DNA of 64,000 bases from Diabrotica undecimpunctata (GCF_040954645.1 NC_092806.1:4092001-4156000), one strand, 5' to 3'. Numbered from the stretch's first letter, positions 23,101-31,302 are shown. The notes: generated by a model not told the origin, from the sequence alone. Made by a program: numbers and translations.

Positions 23101-26100
23101 AAGTTTTTTTTGGAACTTTTTCAATTTTACATAATAAAGCGAATAAAAAGCATTGAATAAAGATCTTTTGTAACTTAACGCATTACAGGTTTTAGAAATA
23201 CCCATTAATATTAAATACATGTATTGCAGAAATACTTTAAGGACCTAAAGAGAATTTATAAAGCCTGGTTACTAGCTCTTGCTGTCCTGATATTACATAC
23301 AATATTAATATTTGCTGTAGCAGCTCCAGGATGTCCTAGGTATGTATAATTTCCTATCATAATGAGACTACAAGACTCAAAATTCTGAGATTACTCAGGT
23401 CGAGCGCACACGACGTAAGTATTTTAAAATAAGAGTTGAAAACTAGTGGGAAACTAGTCTCATGCGGATCGCCTTGTGGGCGAATCCTCGTGCAGTTACG
23501 ACGCCGACGCTAATAAAATAATTACAAGTACGTTCAGACCGTAGTTTTTAAACAGTTGCTCCGTGGGCGCTCGACTTGGTACTTGAAATTGGTAAATTAT
23601 GTGATTAGCAGGTCTTAATTTTTTTAATAAACTATTTATAATCTACTCGTTATAAGTTTCTCAGTGTTTTCTATAATATTCCACTTTTAAAGACAATCTT
23701 GAAGCAAATTAAGGCAGTTCTAGAGTTTTTCTAGCGCTTGTAGTTGATATTCTTTTATTGATATTGTCTCAGTATCGTCAGCGAAGGTCGATATAATAAT
23801 GTAGGTAAGGGAAGTCGGCAAATTGGATCCGTAACTTCGGGATAAGGATTGGCTCTGAGGATCGGGGCATGTCGAACTTGGCGAGGAAGCGGGTCACGGC
23901 TGACGTGCCGAGCCTGGGCGAGGTGAAGTGAGCCTAATTCTTACGAGTTGGGTTTCATGGATCCGAGTTCGGTCCAGTGCCTTGGCCTCCCGCGGAACCG
24001 TCTTGCTGCGAGGCTCTGAGTTACTTTCGGGTGCTGGGATGTCATCTTCGGCCGCCAATCAACGGTCAGCTCAGAACTGGCAGAGCAGATCAGTTAAGTT
24101 AGTTATTGGAATATCAGCTTTATAAATTTGATACAAGTATGAGCCTGCATTAGCTATTCATAGTGAAACAAATTCTAAATTCAAATCGTGGGAATATTTG
24201 TATGTCTCTAGTATTTTGTATAGGTAATATTTCAATGAATGTTTAGTAATTATGTATGTTCCTGCGTGAGCCCTGGATTATTGGCTGAAGAGTCTAGTAT
24301 TTTTACGACAGTTCTATTTGTAGAATAACTTTCAAAGAATAATATTATGTCAACGTTGTCAACAGCGATTTTCTATACGTGTCTTGGAAGGACAAAGCAA
24401 ATCATGCTAATTTGGTTTAATAGTTGATTAAAAGGTGATATTGTAATGCTGATAATTTGTTCTGAGTTTTCATGATCTAGTTATTGCTGGATCTGTTTCG
24501 AAAAGATCTAATACTGTCATTAATTTGGTTAAGGACACACCCCTCTAAGGTCCAACAAAAAAATTGTGAAAACATTATTTGATTTTAGAGGTTATATGGG
24601 TCCAGGTGGACTGCATAAAAACAGTTCTTACAAACACTGCGTAGGGGGAGCTACCGGATATATTGATGGATTAATTCTCGGAAATCATAGATACCAACAT
24701 CCTACCATTTATAAAACTTACGAATCCAAACCGTTTGATCCAGAGGGAGTAGTAGGTAAGATTTTCAAAAATATTCAGATTTCTGTAATACTTAATGGTG
24801 CGATTTTTTACTAAAAGCAAACTATGAAATAAACTTTGGCCATTTTAATTACGACATTACTATAGTAAGCAAAATTTTATTGGCAGCCACAAAGAAACAA
24901 CAACATATAATACGTGTACAAAAGAAGTACGATTTTTTTATGCACAATTATGGTGAAAAATGTCGTCGAAAAAAAAGGAAAAATATTTTAAAAAGGACGT
25001 ATGTTTGGACAGTGATCACATGTACTCAACAAGAGAGTTAAAAAGGAAAGGTTGCTATGATGAAGACAACGAGGAAAAAGTAGAAGTTTTCAAGGATACC
25101 ACTAAAAAGCAAGCAAAAAATGAAGCAACAAAGTCGATTGATTATTAGGAATGATAAGCAACCTAGCAGATGACATTAAGAAAATAAGAAAAGACTCAAA
25201 AAACAAAGAACAAACTGAGAAGAACTGTAAACCATAATTTATTTATGTAACTTTAGAGGAAAAAGGTTCGTCATAGAATGTGAAAAAGGAATAGCAAACA
25301 GGAGTTTAGTCTGGATGGAAATAATCACGAAAGAAACAACAGAGATGAAAAATACTTAGAGCTATCGAGCAAAGAAAAAAAAGTAAAGATGTTCGAGAAA
25401 AAGAAGAGAAACTACTGTTTAAGAAAGAAACTTATTAAGCTATGGGTCATTATCAAATGCCTTTACAAATTTGTTAATTGGTTCCTTTATTAAATATTTT
25501 CTTTCAGGATGTCTAACTACAATATTTCATATCTTTCTTGGAGTCCAAGGAGGCATGATTCTTATATCATACAAATCACATAGCCAGCGACTATTAAGAT
25601 GGTTATTTTGGGCGGTCATCCCTGGAATGATTGGTGGAGCGTTATGTGGATTCTCAAAGGAGGACGGTTTCATTCCAGTTAACAAAAATTTATGGTAAGT
25701 AAATCTATAAATTAAGTTTAATTCATTTGTATCTCAACTGAGATAGGATGATAAAGTTAACGACACTAAAAACCAACTAACTGAAATAATGGAACGTTTA
25801 TCAGCAATTGAGAACTCTATCGAATTAGTAAAAGAGGTATTAGGTTCTTTAAAGACTACTATATCTGCTGGATTGGAGAATATTTCACCATTTTTATATC
25901 ATACTTGTGCATATAGTTTCTTCTTCTTCTTTTTCCACTTTATAAGCGATTTAGCTTGTTCATTGGCAGATTAATATCCCTATGAAAGGTTGTCACTCCA
26001 TCGTTTTGCGCGGTCATCTGATACTTCTTCTGCCGATTCGTGACTTATCTCTTGCTATTTTGACGACACGGGTCTCCTCCATTCTGCTTATGTGGTTACT

Positions 26101-29100
26101 CCATTATTTTTTTTTCTATTTTGTGTTCATTCATTTATACACTGTGCGTTACATTTTCTTCTAATGTCTTTATTTCTATTTCGATCTCTCTGCGTATTTC
26201 CTGTAATTCTTCTCAGTACTCTAATCTCTGCTGTTTCTAGTAGCATTTGCATTGTAGTATCGGGTCTTGTTTCTGGGGCATATGTCATTATTAGTCTTAT
26301 ACTGGCTTTATAAATTCTTGACTTCATCTCAGTGTTAATGTGCCTGTTTCGCCATATAGTGTTATTAAGGCATCCTGCCACTCTATTTGCTGTTTGTACT
26401 TGACCTCTCACTTCTTTGTCCAGGTCTCCATAGTTAGACAGTGTAATTCCAGGTATTTTATTTCCATTACTTGTTCAATACTGATGCCATCAATTTATAT
26501 TTTACATCTGGTTGGTTCTTTGCTGACTACTATTCTTTTAGTTGTCTGAGATGAACTTGTCATATTAAATTTTTTTGCTCTTATGTTAAATCTGTGGACC
26601 AGTCTTTGCAGACTATCTTTATCTTGGGCTATCAATATTGCGTCGTCTGCATAACAGAGTATTTTGATTTCTTTGTTTCCCATTCTGTAATAAGTATCCT
26701 CTTCATTTTTTAAAGTTTTTGATGATGTTATCCATGATCAAATTGAATAGCATGGGGCTCAATGATTCCCCATGTGTTATTCCGCTGCCTATTTCTATAG
26801 GTTCTGTAAGTTGTCCATCTATTCTGACTTCCATTTTGTTGTTTTGGTAGATGTTTTTGATAAATTTTATAATATTTATTATATGTTTTGTTCTGCTGAA
26901 GATGGGGAAGGAATCTTCTTCTTCAAGTGCCATCTCCGCGGCGGAGGTCGGCAATCATCATAGCTATTCGAACTTTTGAGACGGCTGCTCTGAAAAGTTC
27001 ATTTGATGTACATCCGTACCACTCTCTCAGGTTGCGCAGCCATGACATTCTACGCCTCCCTATGCTTCTCTTTCCTTGGATCTTTCCCTGCATGATCAGT
27101 TGGAGCAAGGTGTATTTCTCTCCACGTGTAATATGTCCGAGATATTCCAATTTTTTTGTTTTTATTGAATTTAAAATTTCCATTTCTTTGTTCATCCTTC
27201 TCAGAACCTCTTTGTTTGTGATGTGTTCTGTCCATGCTATTTTAAGAATTCTTCTGTACACCCACAGCTCAAATGATTCCAGTTTTTTCATTGATGTAGC
27301 ATTCAAGGTCCAAGATTCCATTCCATAAAATAAGGTCGAAAAAACATAGCACCTCGCCAACCTAACTCTTAGTTCCAGTTTTAAATCCCTGGTACATAGA
27401 ACTCTTCTCATTTTGTTAAAATTTGCTCTAGCCTTTTCTATTCTTATTTTTATCTCCTGATTGTAAATATTTCTTCTTTTGTAATATATGGACCTATTTC
27501 TTCTGACGTAAGTTCTATGTGCTCCAGATCTCCTCTTTCATCATCGAACAATTCATCGATATATTCTGCCCATCTTTGTATTTTCTCGTCCGTATGTGTT
27601 ATAGCAGTACCGTGTCTATCCAGAATTGCACAAGTGGGATTTTGTTTTCTTAGTCCTGCCAGTTCTTTGACTTTCTTGTGTAGGTTAAACAGATCATATT
27701 TATTTTGAAGGTCTTCGATCTCTTTGCATTGCTCTTCAAAGTATTTTTCTTTTGCCTGCTTTATCGTCTTTCTAATCTCGTGGTTTATCTCTCTGTATTT
27801 ATTGTTATCCTTGTTTTTAAATTGTCTCCGTTGTTCCATCATATTGAGTATCCCGTCATTCATCCATTCCTCTTTTCTCCTTGAGGAAGTCTTTAATATT
27901 TCTTTACAGGGTTCCAGTAGACAATCTTTTAGTCGATTCCAGTACTCGTCAATATCGTTGGTGTTTGTGTTCAATTTGTTGCAGTTCACATGCAGTTCAT
28001 GTTGGAGGCATTATTTTACTTTAGGTTCTTTAAGTTTTCTTGTGTCTATTGTAGGGATTCTTTGATGTCTTTTAATATTTTTAAGGGTGAGTGTAATTTT
28101 GGCTATAAGTGGATTGTGATCTGAGGCCACGTCTGATCCAGGATATGCTTTTACGGCTTTAACAGCATTACGGTATCTTTCATTGATCATAATGTAGTCT
28201 ATCTGGTTCCTGACTACTTTCTCCGATGTATCTGCGGGCGATCGCCATGTATACAGTCGTCTGTTTGGTAACATAAAAAATGTGTTTGTAATAATAAAGT
28301 TCTGCTCTTGACAGAATTGTAACAGACGGTCTCCTCTCTCGTTTCGATTTCCCAGACCATAGTTTCCTATACACTTTCCGCTTTGTCCCTTTCCAATCTT
28401 TGCATTGAGATCACCTAGGACTATCGTGATTTCTCTTGTTTTCGTTATTCTAAGTGCCTCTTCGATATCTCGATAAAATAATTCTACTTCTTCTTCGTCG
28501 GCATTCGCCGTAGGAGCATAAACTTGTATCAAATTCAGTTTGGCATGAGATGTCACTAACTTCAGTACCATTACTCTTTCTGAGATAGGGAAATAGCATT
28601 CCACCGCTCTATTAGATTTTTTATTAACTATTACTGCCACGCCGTGTCTGTGTTGGTTATTCTCGCTACCGGAATAATATATTGTGGCTTCGTCTGTTGA
28701 AAAACAACCTGAGTTTGGCCATCTAGCTTCACTGATACCCAGTACATCGATATTTAACCTGTTCATTTCTTGAATAACATTGTGCATTTTACCAGGCTGA
28801 AACATGCTCTGAACATTCCATGTTCCTATTCTAGTGTTGGACAGTCTTATTTTTTCATCTGCGTTCTTTTGACAAGGAATTCGCTGATTAACGACCTGAG
28901 AGTCCTTGTCTTCTTCTCCCCTGCCGGATCTTGGCTTCCGAGGGCCATGATCAGTAACGCCGTTATTAGTTTCTAAAACCATGATGATTTTAGGGGAAGG
29001 AATGCGAAGTCATAAAAACCATACAAACGAAAAAACTAGAATATCTGGGACACATAATGAGAGGAGAAAAGTATTCTCTGCTTAGACTCATTATCCAAGG

Positions 29101-29911
29101 AAAAATCTCGGGAAAGAGAAATGTTAGACGTAGGAGGATTTCCTGGTTGCGAAATTTAAGGGAGTGGTATGGATGCAGTTCAATACAGTTGTTTAGAGCT
29201 GCAGCCAACAAAGTAAAGATTGCTGTGATGGTAGCCAACCTCCGATAGGAGACAGTACTGCAAGAAGAAGAAGATAATATTAAGGGGAACTTCTCTATTA
29301 TACAGAAGATGGATTACATCGTTAAATATTACTCTGTCAAACGCTTTCTTTAGGTTAATCAGACACAGAAATGCTTGTCTATTATACTCTAGTGATATAG
29401 TTTATTTAGTTTAGTACCTACAAATATTTTGTACTTTGGGCTACATAAGCTCTCTTTTGCCTTGATATCATTGTATATTAATATTAATAATTATAAACTG
29501 TTTATGATGCAAATATAAAATCTAGATTTAAATATTTAAATAACCATTAAACAACTCTTCACAAAAAATTATTAATTTTCTTTTTGTTTTAGGTCGTTGT
29601 CTTTCGTCTTGGTGACTACCTGTTTTTCATTCTTTATGTTGAGTCTTTTCTACCTTCTTGTAGATGCCAAAAAATGGTGGTCAGGTAAACCATTTACGTT
29701 CGTGGGCCAAAACGCTATATTGCTGTATATCGGACACGAAATGTGTGACGGGCATTTTCCGATAAGATGGTACCTCCACAATTATAGTAGCCTAACTAAT
29801 GAAGAACGCAGAACACACTTTCTGGCTCTATTGTCTGACACATGGGGCACAGGAATGTGGGGTTTGGTCGCGTATTATTTGTATAAGATTAAATACTTTT
29901 TTACTATATAG
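7891..29911 (+). CDS. HGSNAT: Heparan-alpha-glucosaminide N-acetyltransferase (nine coding exons)
   Basis: This lysosomal multi-pass membrane enzyme moves acetyl from cytosolic acetyl-CoA onto terminal glucosamine of heparan sulfate inside the lysosome. Exons: 7891-8046, 12210-12465, 19886-20057, 22429-22633, 22744-22920, 23230-23339, 24589-24755, 25508-25694, 29593-29911. All junctions are GT-AG and the phases fit, giving 582 residues plus stop, close to the human length. Exons 1-2 are the lumenal N-terminal domain. Exon 3 has the first hydrophobic span and the start of the conserved SLDAYRG motif. Exon 4 has [17 protein letters not shown], whose His matches the acetylated catalytic His of the human enzyme (His269 in the 635-residue numbering). 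Later exons hold [42 protein letters not shown] and GHEM. The ATG at 7891 is preceded in frame by a stop at 7879-7881. No signal peptide is visible, so a further 5' exon cannot be excluded. Coding is about 8 percent of the gene span. Confidence 0.95.
8225..8690 (+). mobile_element. LINE remnant (ORF1-like piece and RT motif)
   Basis: 8225-8416 encodes a lysine-rich stretch with [10 protein letters not shown], a motif common in LINE ORF1 or ORF2 N-terminal regions. At about 8588 the frame reads [15 protein letters not shown], the conserved reverse-transcriptase block before the palm, followed by [11 protein letters not shown]. The intervening RT sequence is missing or unrecognisable. Confidence 0.6.
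9834..10775. repeat. Local imperfect direct duplications
   Basis: Three pairs are visible. CACGACTAACACAATCAGAG occurs near 9834 and 9866. A block around GTGACTAGATCAG and GCTGCCAAGAGCTC recurs 93 bases apart (near 10038 and 10131). CTCACTGCAGAAGGTGAGTA recurs near 10612 and 10734. They suggest a decayed internally repetitive element. No family was recognised. Confidence 0.55.
11380..12000 (+). mobile_element. RTE-like LINE remnant
   Basis: Broken frames read [13 protein letters not shown] (post-palm region), then [20 protein letters not shown] and PTFIYGAEN, then [12 protein letters not shown]. These are the thumb and C-terminal blocks of RTE-like LINEs. It has several stops and no defined ends. 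Confidence 0.65.
12210..12465 (+). CDS. HGSNAT: HGSNAT coding exon 2
   Basis: 256 bases after tttgtag, ending in phase 1 before gtaagt. It encodes the rest of the lumenal domain, rich in Cys and acidic residues ([34 protein letters not shown]). Confidence 0.9.
12466..12954. other. Start of HGSNAT intron 2, nothing recognised
   Basis: About 490 bases of AT-rich sequence without family-like coding sequence or a clear repeat. Confidence 0.4.
12955..13864 (-). pseudogene. Decayed IS630/Tc1-mariner-related DDE transposase
   Basis: The minus-strand order is a helix-turn-helix-like part ([17 protein letters not shown]), then VYTDKYWTN (first Asp) near 13600. [13 protein letters not shown] and [11 protein letters not shown] (second Asp region) are near 13290. 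[18 protein letters not shown] is near 13060, where the last acidic residue is expected within the PxxxxLNPIE-type block. The pieces lie in different frames with stops and small indels. It is a dead transposon gene of the DDE_3-like insect family. Confidence 0.75.
13944..14965. mobile_element. 1.0 kb inverted-repeat element with tRNA-like centre, copy A
   Basis: The left end GAAGTTATACTTCTATA is matched by TATAGAAGTATAACTTC at the right end. Beyond that, both arms carry ATTACATATGTAA and a purine-rich GTAAGAGAGAG stretch, so the diverged TIRs are about 100 bases. The middle (about 14320-14405) reads as a tRNA-like segment with the B-box GAGTTCGAATCCAAT. An internal (TA)n lies at about 14141-14170. 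The same element recurs inverted at 59937-60906. It has no coding capacity, so it is non-autonomous. Confidence 0.8.
15060..15180 (+). mobile_element. RTE-like LINE 3' tail
   Basis: It encodes the C-terminal block [14 protein letters not shown] of RTE-like LINEs, followed by CGCCACTGATGATGATGAT. The (TGA)n-type microsatellite is the 3' tail of this family. The 56597-58116 LINE ends the same way on the other strand. Confidence 0.7.
15340..16690 (-). mobile_element. RTE-like LINE-H (endonuclease to RT), split by a MITE
   Basis: The minus strand gives endonuclease blocks [16 protein letters not shown] and [14 protein letters not shown], then (after the MITE) [20 protein letters not shown] and [11 protein letters not shown] linker and the RT start follow ([31 protein letters not shown]). 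The reading is broken by several frameshifts. It stops at about 15340 before the RT palm, so the copy is truncated. Confidence 0.75.
16418..16585. mobile_element. 168-bp hAT-type MITE
   Basis: The ends are CAGTAGCGCACCTAG and, reverse-complemented, CAGTGGCGCACCGAG. An exact 8-bp target duplication GACGGTCG flanks them at 16410-16417 and 16586-16593. The 8-bp duplication and CAGTGG-type termini are those of hAT elements. The interior has two G-runs (16443-16450 and 16543-16550) and no coding. It sits inside the endonuclease region of LINE-H. Confidence 0.85.
16700..17315. other. HGSNAT intron 2 spacer
   Basis: AT-rich sequence between LINE-H and the repeat carrying the mariner. A 77-codon frame at 16834-17067 shows no domain. 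Nothing else recognised. Confidence 0.4.
17316..17337. repeat. Left part of dispersed repeat split by mariner
   Basis: TCCTTTATAAAAGGTA just before the mariner, and the sequence after the mariner from 19365, together match 45848-45960. This shows the mariner inserted into a pre-existing repeat copy. Confidence 0.65.
17630..17660. repeat. (GGTTA)n array, TTAGG telomere-type unit
   Basis: Six tandem GGTTA units. This is the insect telomeric repeat unit, here inside the left inverted repeat of a mariner. The equivalent place in the right arm (near 19065) has a single GTTA-like unit. Confidence 0.9.
17755..18844 (-). pseudogene. Mariner DD41D transposase, two lesions
   Basis: The N-terminal half (18844-18452, 130 codons) starts [14 protein letters not shown] with two helix-turn-helix motifs. 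The C-terminal half (18294-17755) contains [23 protein letters not shown] (second Asp) and [17 protein letters not shown]. The first Asp is in FSDECTF near 18375. Counting residues between the second Asp and the last Asp (LLD) gives 41, the DD41D spacing of rosa-type mariners. A frameshift near 18465 and a stop codon near 18333 separate the halves. The gene is therefore dead, although few lesions have accumulated. Confidence 0.85.
19365..19700. repeat. Dispersed repeat, copy 1 (right part)
   Basis: It contains AACGTTTTCGGAATCC and ATTCCATCATCAGTG followed by a related downstream segment with TAATACTTA. The same order occurs at 45848-46030. No coding sequence is visible. The family identity is not known to me. 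Confidence 0.6.
19886..20057 (+). CDS. HGSNAT: HGSNAT coding exon 3 (first membrane span)
   Basis: 172 bases entering in phase 1 and leaving in phase 2. It encodes a hydrophobic span ([19 protein letters not shown]), a basic cytosolic linker and [10 protein letters not shown], where the acyltransferase-type core begins. Confidence 0.92.
20110..21040 (+). mobile_element. LINE fragment with RNase H domain
   Basis: The RNase H catalytic motifs are visible in order: [17 protein letters not shown] (Asp), [13 protein letters not shown] (Glu), [13 protein letters not shown] (Asp), and [12 protein letters not shown] (last Asp region). A Cys motif [17 protein letters not shown] follows at about 20860-20920. 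RNase H after the RT is typical of I/R1-type LINEs. At least two frameshifts are present. It ends where an RTE tail begins near 21042. Confidence 0.75.
21042..21285 (+). mobile_element. RTE-like LINE 3' tail
   Basis: It encodes [20 protein letters not shown], then [19 protein letters not shown], and ends ADFRRGDGT followed by AAGAAGAA. The same family's tail is found in 26915-27411 (minus) and 29004-29273 (plus). Confidence 0.8.
21390..22110 (+). mobile_element. Strongly decayed RTE-like LINE remnant
   Basis: Stop-interrupted frames read [20 protein letters not shown], then [20 protein letters not shown], with the layout of an RTE C-terminus. No intact ORF and no defined ends. Confidence 0.5.
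22429..22633 (+). CDS. HGSNAT: HGSNAT coding exon 4 (catalytic His)
   Basis: 205 bases, entering in phase 2 and leaving in phase 0 before gtaaga. It encodes [15 protein letters not shown] and [19 protein letters not shown]. The His in EHARWNG aligns with the catalytic His of human HGSNAT. A 218-codon frame on the opposite strand is its shadow. Confidence 0.95.
22744..22920 (+). CDS. HGSNAT: HGSNAT coding exon 5
   Basis: 59 codons in phase 0 on both sides. It encodes two membrane spans with the conserved [19 protein letters not shown] between them. Confidence 0.95.
23230..23339 (+). CDS. HGSNAT: HGSNAT coding exon 6
   Basis: 110 bases, phase 0 to phase 2. It encodes one membrane span ([20 protein letters not shown]) ending in the conserved PGCPR. 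Confidence 0.95.
23640..23802 (-). mobile_element. Jockey-like RT fragment
   Basis: The minus strand reads [20 protein letters not shown], the palm motif FADD and following helix of a jockey-type LINE, then a stop. It directly abuts the 28S fragment. Confidence 0.55.
23804..24082 (+). rRNA. 28S rRNA fragment (pseudogene) in HGSNAT intron 6
   Basis: About 280 bases of large-subunit rRNA in sense orientation. They run from GGTAAGGGAAGTCGGCAAAT through GGATAAGGATTGGCTCTGAG, GCGGGTCACGGCTGACGTGC and GGCCTCCCGCGGAACCG to GTCAGCTCAGAACTGGCA. The order is that of the native 28S. The fragment stops before the GGGGAATCCGAC block, so it lies just upstream of the R2/R1 target region. Several differences from other insect 28S (for example an ATG for GTG and a short insertion) suggest it is not a functional gene. 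GC content is clearly higher than its surroundings. Confidence 0.88.
24083..24588. other. End of HGSNAT intron 6, nothing recognised
   Basis: AT-rich sequence without family-like coding sequence. Confidence 0.4.
24589..24755 (+). CDS. HGSNAT: HGSNAT coding exon 7
   Basis: 167 bases, phase 2 to phase 1. It encodes [18 protein letters not shown] and [20 protein letters not shown], a conserved lumenal loop, then DPEGVVG. Confidence 0.95.
24950..25430 (+). mobile_element. A-rich, lysine/glutamate-coding stretch, possibly LINE ORF1 remnant
   Basis: A 62-codon frame (24960-25148) and following stop-broken frames are dominated by Lys and Glu with no clear domain. The composition is like the coiled-coil ORF1 part of RTE/L1-like elements. 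Identification is weak. Confidence 0.3.
25508..25694 (+). CDS. HGSNAT: HGSNAT coding exon 8
   Basis: 187 bases, phase 1 to phase 2. It encodes [20 protein letters not shown], a membrane span, and the conserved [12 protein letters not shown]. Confidence 0.95.
26923..27411 (-). CDS. LINE-B C-terminal ORF
   Basis: 162 codons: [58 protein letters not shown] and [20 protein letters not shown], ending LRRGDGT and the GAAGAAGA tail. This is the RTE thumb and C-terminal domain without its catalytic core. Confidence 0.8.
   Translation of the reverse strand: MRRVLCTRDLKLELRVRLARCYVFSTLFYGMESWTLNATSMKKLESFELWVYRRILKIAWTEHITNKEVLRRMNKEMEILNSIKTKKLEYLGHITRGEKYTLLQLIMQGKIQGKRSIGRRRMSWLRNLREWYGCTSNELFRAAVSKVRIAMMIADLRRGDGT
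27450..27989 (-). pseudogene. LINE-B linker ORF, ends at an internal deletion
   Basis: 179 codons of the region between endonuclease and RT ([57 protein letters not shown]) ending KEEIFTIRR. In full-length relatives RT block 1 follows. Here the next LINE sequence (27440 down) is already the thumb region [17 protein letters not shown] in another frame. Confidence 0.8.
28011..28982 (-). CDS. LINE-B endonuclease (APE-type), 323 codons
   Basis: An intact frame with the apurinic-endonuclease-like blocks of RTE LINEs: [19 protein letters not shown] (residues about 53-71), [30 protein letters not shown] strand region, and [34 protein letters not shown] and the catalytic [10 protein letters not shown] lie near the end. 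This protein nicks DNA to prime target-site reverse transcription. A frame break separates it from the next ORF. Confidence 0.85.
   Translation of the reverse strand: MVLETNNGVTDHGPRKPRSGRGEEDKDSQVVNQRIPCQKNADEKIRLSNTRIGTWNVQSMFQPGKMHNVIQEMNRLNIDVLGISEARWPNSGCFSTDEATIYYSGSENNQHRHGVAVIVNKKSNRAVECYFPISERVMVLKLVTSHAKLNLIQVYAPTANADEEEVELFYRDIEEALRITKTREITIVLGDLNAKIGKGQSGKCIGNYGLGNRNERGDRLLQFCQEQNFIITNTFFMLPNRRLYTWRSPADTSEKVVRNQIDYIMINERYRNAVKAVKAYPGSDVASDHNPLIAKITLTLKNIKRHQRIPTIDTRKLKEPKVK
29593..29911 (+). CDS. HGSNAT: HGSNAT coding exon 9 (C-terminus)
   Basis: 319 bases to the TAG stop. It encodes [20 protein letters not shown] (membrane span), [20 protein letters not shown], the conserved [13 protein letters not shown] and a last span ending KYFFTI, which matches the human KIFWKI end. 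Confidence 0.95.
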
Positions 29912-29940
29912 CTTTGTATTTGATAAATTAATTGTTTACA

Positions 29941-29946
29941 AATAAA
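29941..29946 (+). terminator. Polyadenylation signal AATAAA of HGSNAT
   Basis: AATAAA 29 bases after the stop codon, followed by T-rich sequence. It would make a very short 3' UTR. Confidence 0.6.
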
Positions 29947-29984
29947 TTTTTACCATTCTTATTCTGTTAATTATTTTATGGTTG

Positions 29985-30121
29985 GGCGGTGGCAGCAAAA
30001 GTAGACAACATAATTAGTAATAAACTGCTTACAATATGTTTCTTCGTCCTTTCTTCTAGGGATGTTGTTCATCGCTTTATGTATTTCTCTTCTGGTATAA
30101 CCATTAGAGGTGAGCGCTTTT
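29985..30121 (-). mobile_element. Small retroelement fragment, possibly Penelope-like
   Basis: The minus strand reads EKALTSNGYTRREIHKAM then NNIPRRKDEETY. Phrases of the form NGYxxxxI are seen after the RT in Penelope-like elements. It is short and adjoins LINE-G, so identity is uncertain. Confidence 0.3.
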
Positions 30122-31205
30122 TCAATATGAAGAAAAGGTAGTACAACTTATTGGCTTGTAATTTTGCGGAATTATGCTGTCTTTTTCTGGCTTTGGTAGC
30201 ATTAGAACATGGGTCTCTTTCCATCTGTTTGAGAATTTCTTGAATCTTAGTATCGCATTTATAATATTTGTTAAGTATACTATGGCTTTCGCTGGTGAGT
30301 ATTTTAGAGCCCTGTTTGTTATTTGATCTGATCCAGATGATTGTTTTGGCAAGCTGTTTTTAATTAGCTCGTTTAACTCCTCCGGTGATGTAGGAGGGAT
30401 GTTTTCGTTTGGATTCTTGGGTCTTTTCCTTTGTCTTTCCACTTCTTCTACGAAGTCGATGTCCTCGTCTGGGCAGTTATTTAGTGTACACTCTCTCTCG
30501 AGATTATTCCTCAATACCTCTGCTTCTTCCTCAGTAGTGTATACTATTCCATTTTCTTCGTGTAGTGGAGGAATTGGCTTTCTATCGTTTCTAAGTATTC
30601 TTTGGAGCCTCCAAATATTTTGCATATTTGGGCCTTGTTGCTCCATGTCTCTAATATGGATTTCCCAGCTTTCACTACGGTGTTCTTGTAGTACTGTTTT
30701 GACCTCTCTGTTCAGTCTATTTGTTCTGTTTTTATCTGCTTAGTTTCTTGTCCTTCTTGCTGTCTGCTTTGCTCTGTTCTTTTCCCTTATCACATCCTTT
30801 ATTTCTTGTGGTATGTATTTAAATCTTCCCGTGTGTATTTCTACTTCCTCTTCCGTAGTGCTGTTTCTGAGTGCTTGTTGGATGATGTTTTCTAACTTTA
30901 GGACTCTATCCTCTATGTCTCGTGGGTTGTCTATCACTGGAACTATATTTATTCCAGTTCTCACTAGTCTTGAAGTTTGTCCAGTTTGTTTTCTTTTTCA
31001 CTCTTTTGATTGTGCTTTCTTCTTCACAAGTTCCTAGTTCTAGTAGGATAGAGCTCTAGTCTGTTGTATTTTCATTTAATGTTTGTTGTTCCGTTTCTAG
31101 TCCTAGGTTTCTAGCAACTACAATATGTATGTGTGTGGGAAGTCCGTTTCCTGGATAACGTGTCGGGTCTATGGGGCTCATTGCGAAAACGTCGTTGTTG
31201 TTTTC

Positions 31206-31302
<97 letters not shown>

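Larger units (their letters stand above)
26915..28992 (-). mobile_element. LINE-B (RTE-like), innermost of the nest, RT core deleted
   Basis: Flanked by an exact 11-bp duplication GGGGAAGGAAT at 26904-26914 and 28993-29003. It carries an intact endonuclease ORF and the C-terminal region, but the RT fingers and palm are missing. See the two ORF entries. Confidence 0.9.
26877..29273 (+). mobile_element. LINE-C (RTE-like 3' tail), middle of the nest
   Basis: Flanked by ATAATATT at 26869-26876 and 29274-29281. The plus strand begins VLLKMGK at 26890-26910, is interrupted by LINE-B, and resumes at 29004 as [38 protein letters not shown] and a stop follow, with the AAGAAGAAG tail at 29263-29273. 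It is a short 5'-truncated copy of the same family as the 21042-21285 tail. Confidence 0.85.
25920..29394 (-). mobile_element. LINE-A (RTE-like), outermost of a three-element nest
   Basis: Flanked by ATATAGTTT at 25911-25919 and 29395-29403. The minus strand reads, from 29394, [20 protein letters not shown] and [11 protein letters not shown]. It resumes after the inserted block at 26876 with [15 protein letters not shown] and [20 protein letters not shown]. The palm [14 protein letters not shown] is near 26640, and the C-terminal region [20 protein letters not shown] is near 26330. Restoring one copy of the internal 8-bp duplication makes the protein continuous. The copy is 5'-truncated within the RT and has several frame breaks. 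Confidence 0.88.

Noticed and set aside
24960..25148. 62-codon Lys/Glu-rich ORF as a gene
   Set aside because: Low-complexity composition in an intron with no conserved motif; at most an ORF1-like LINE remnant.
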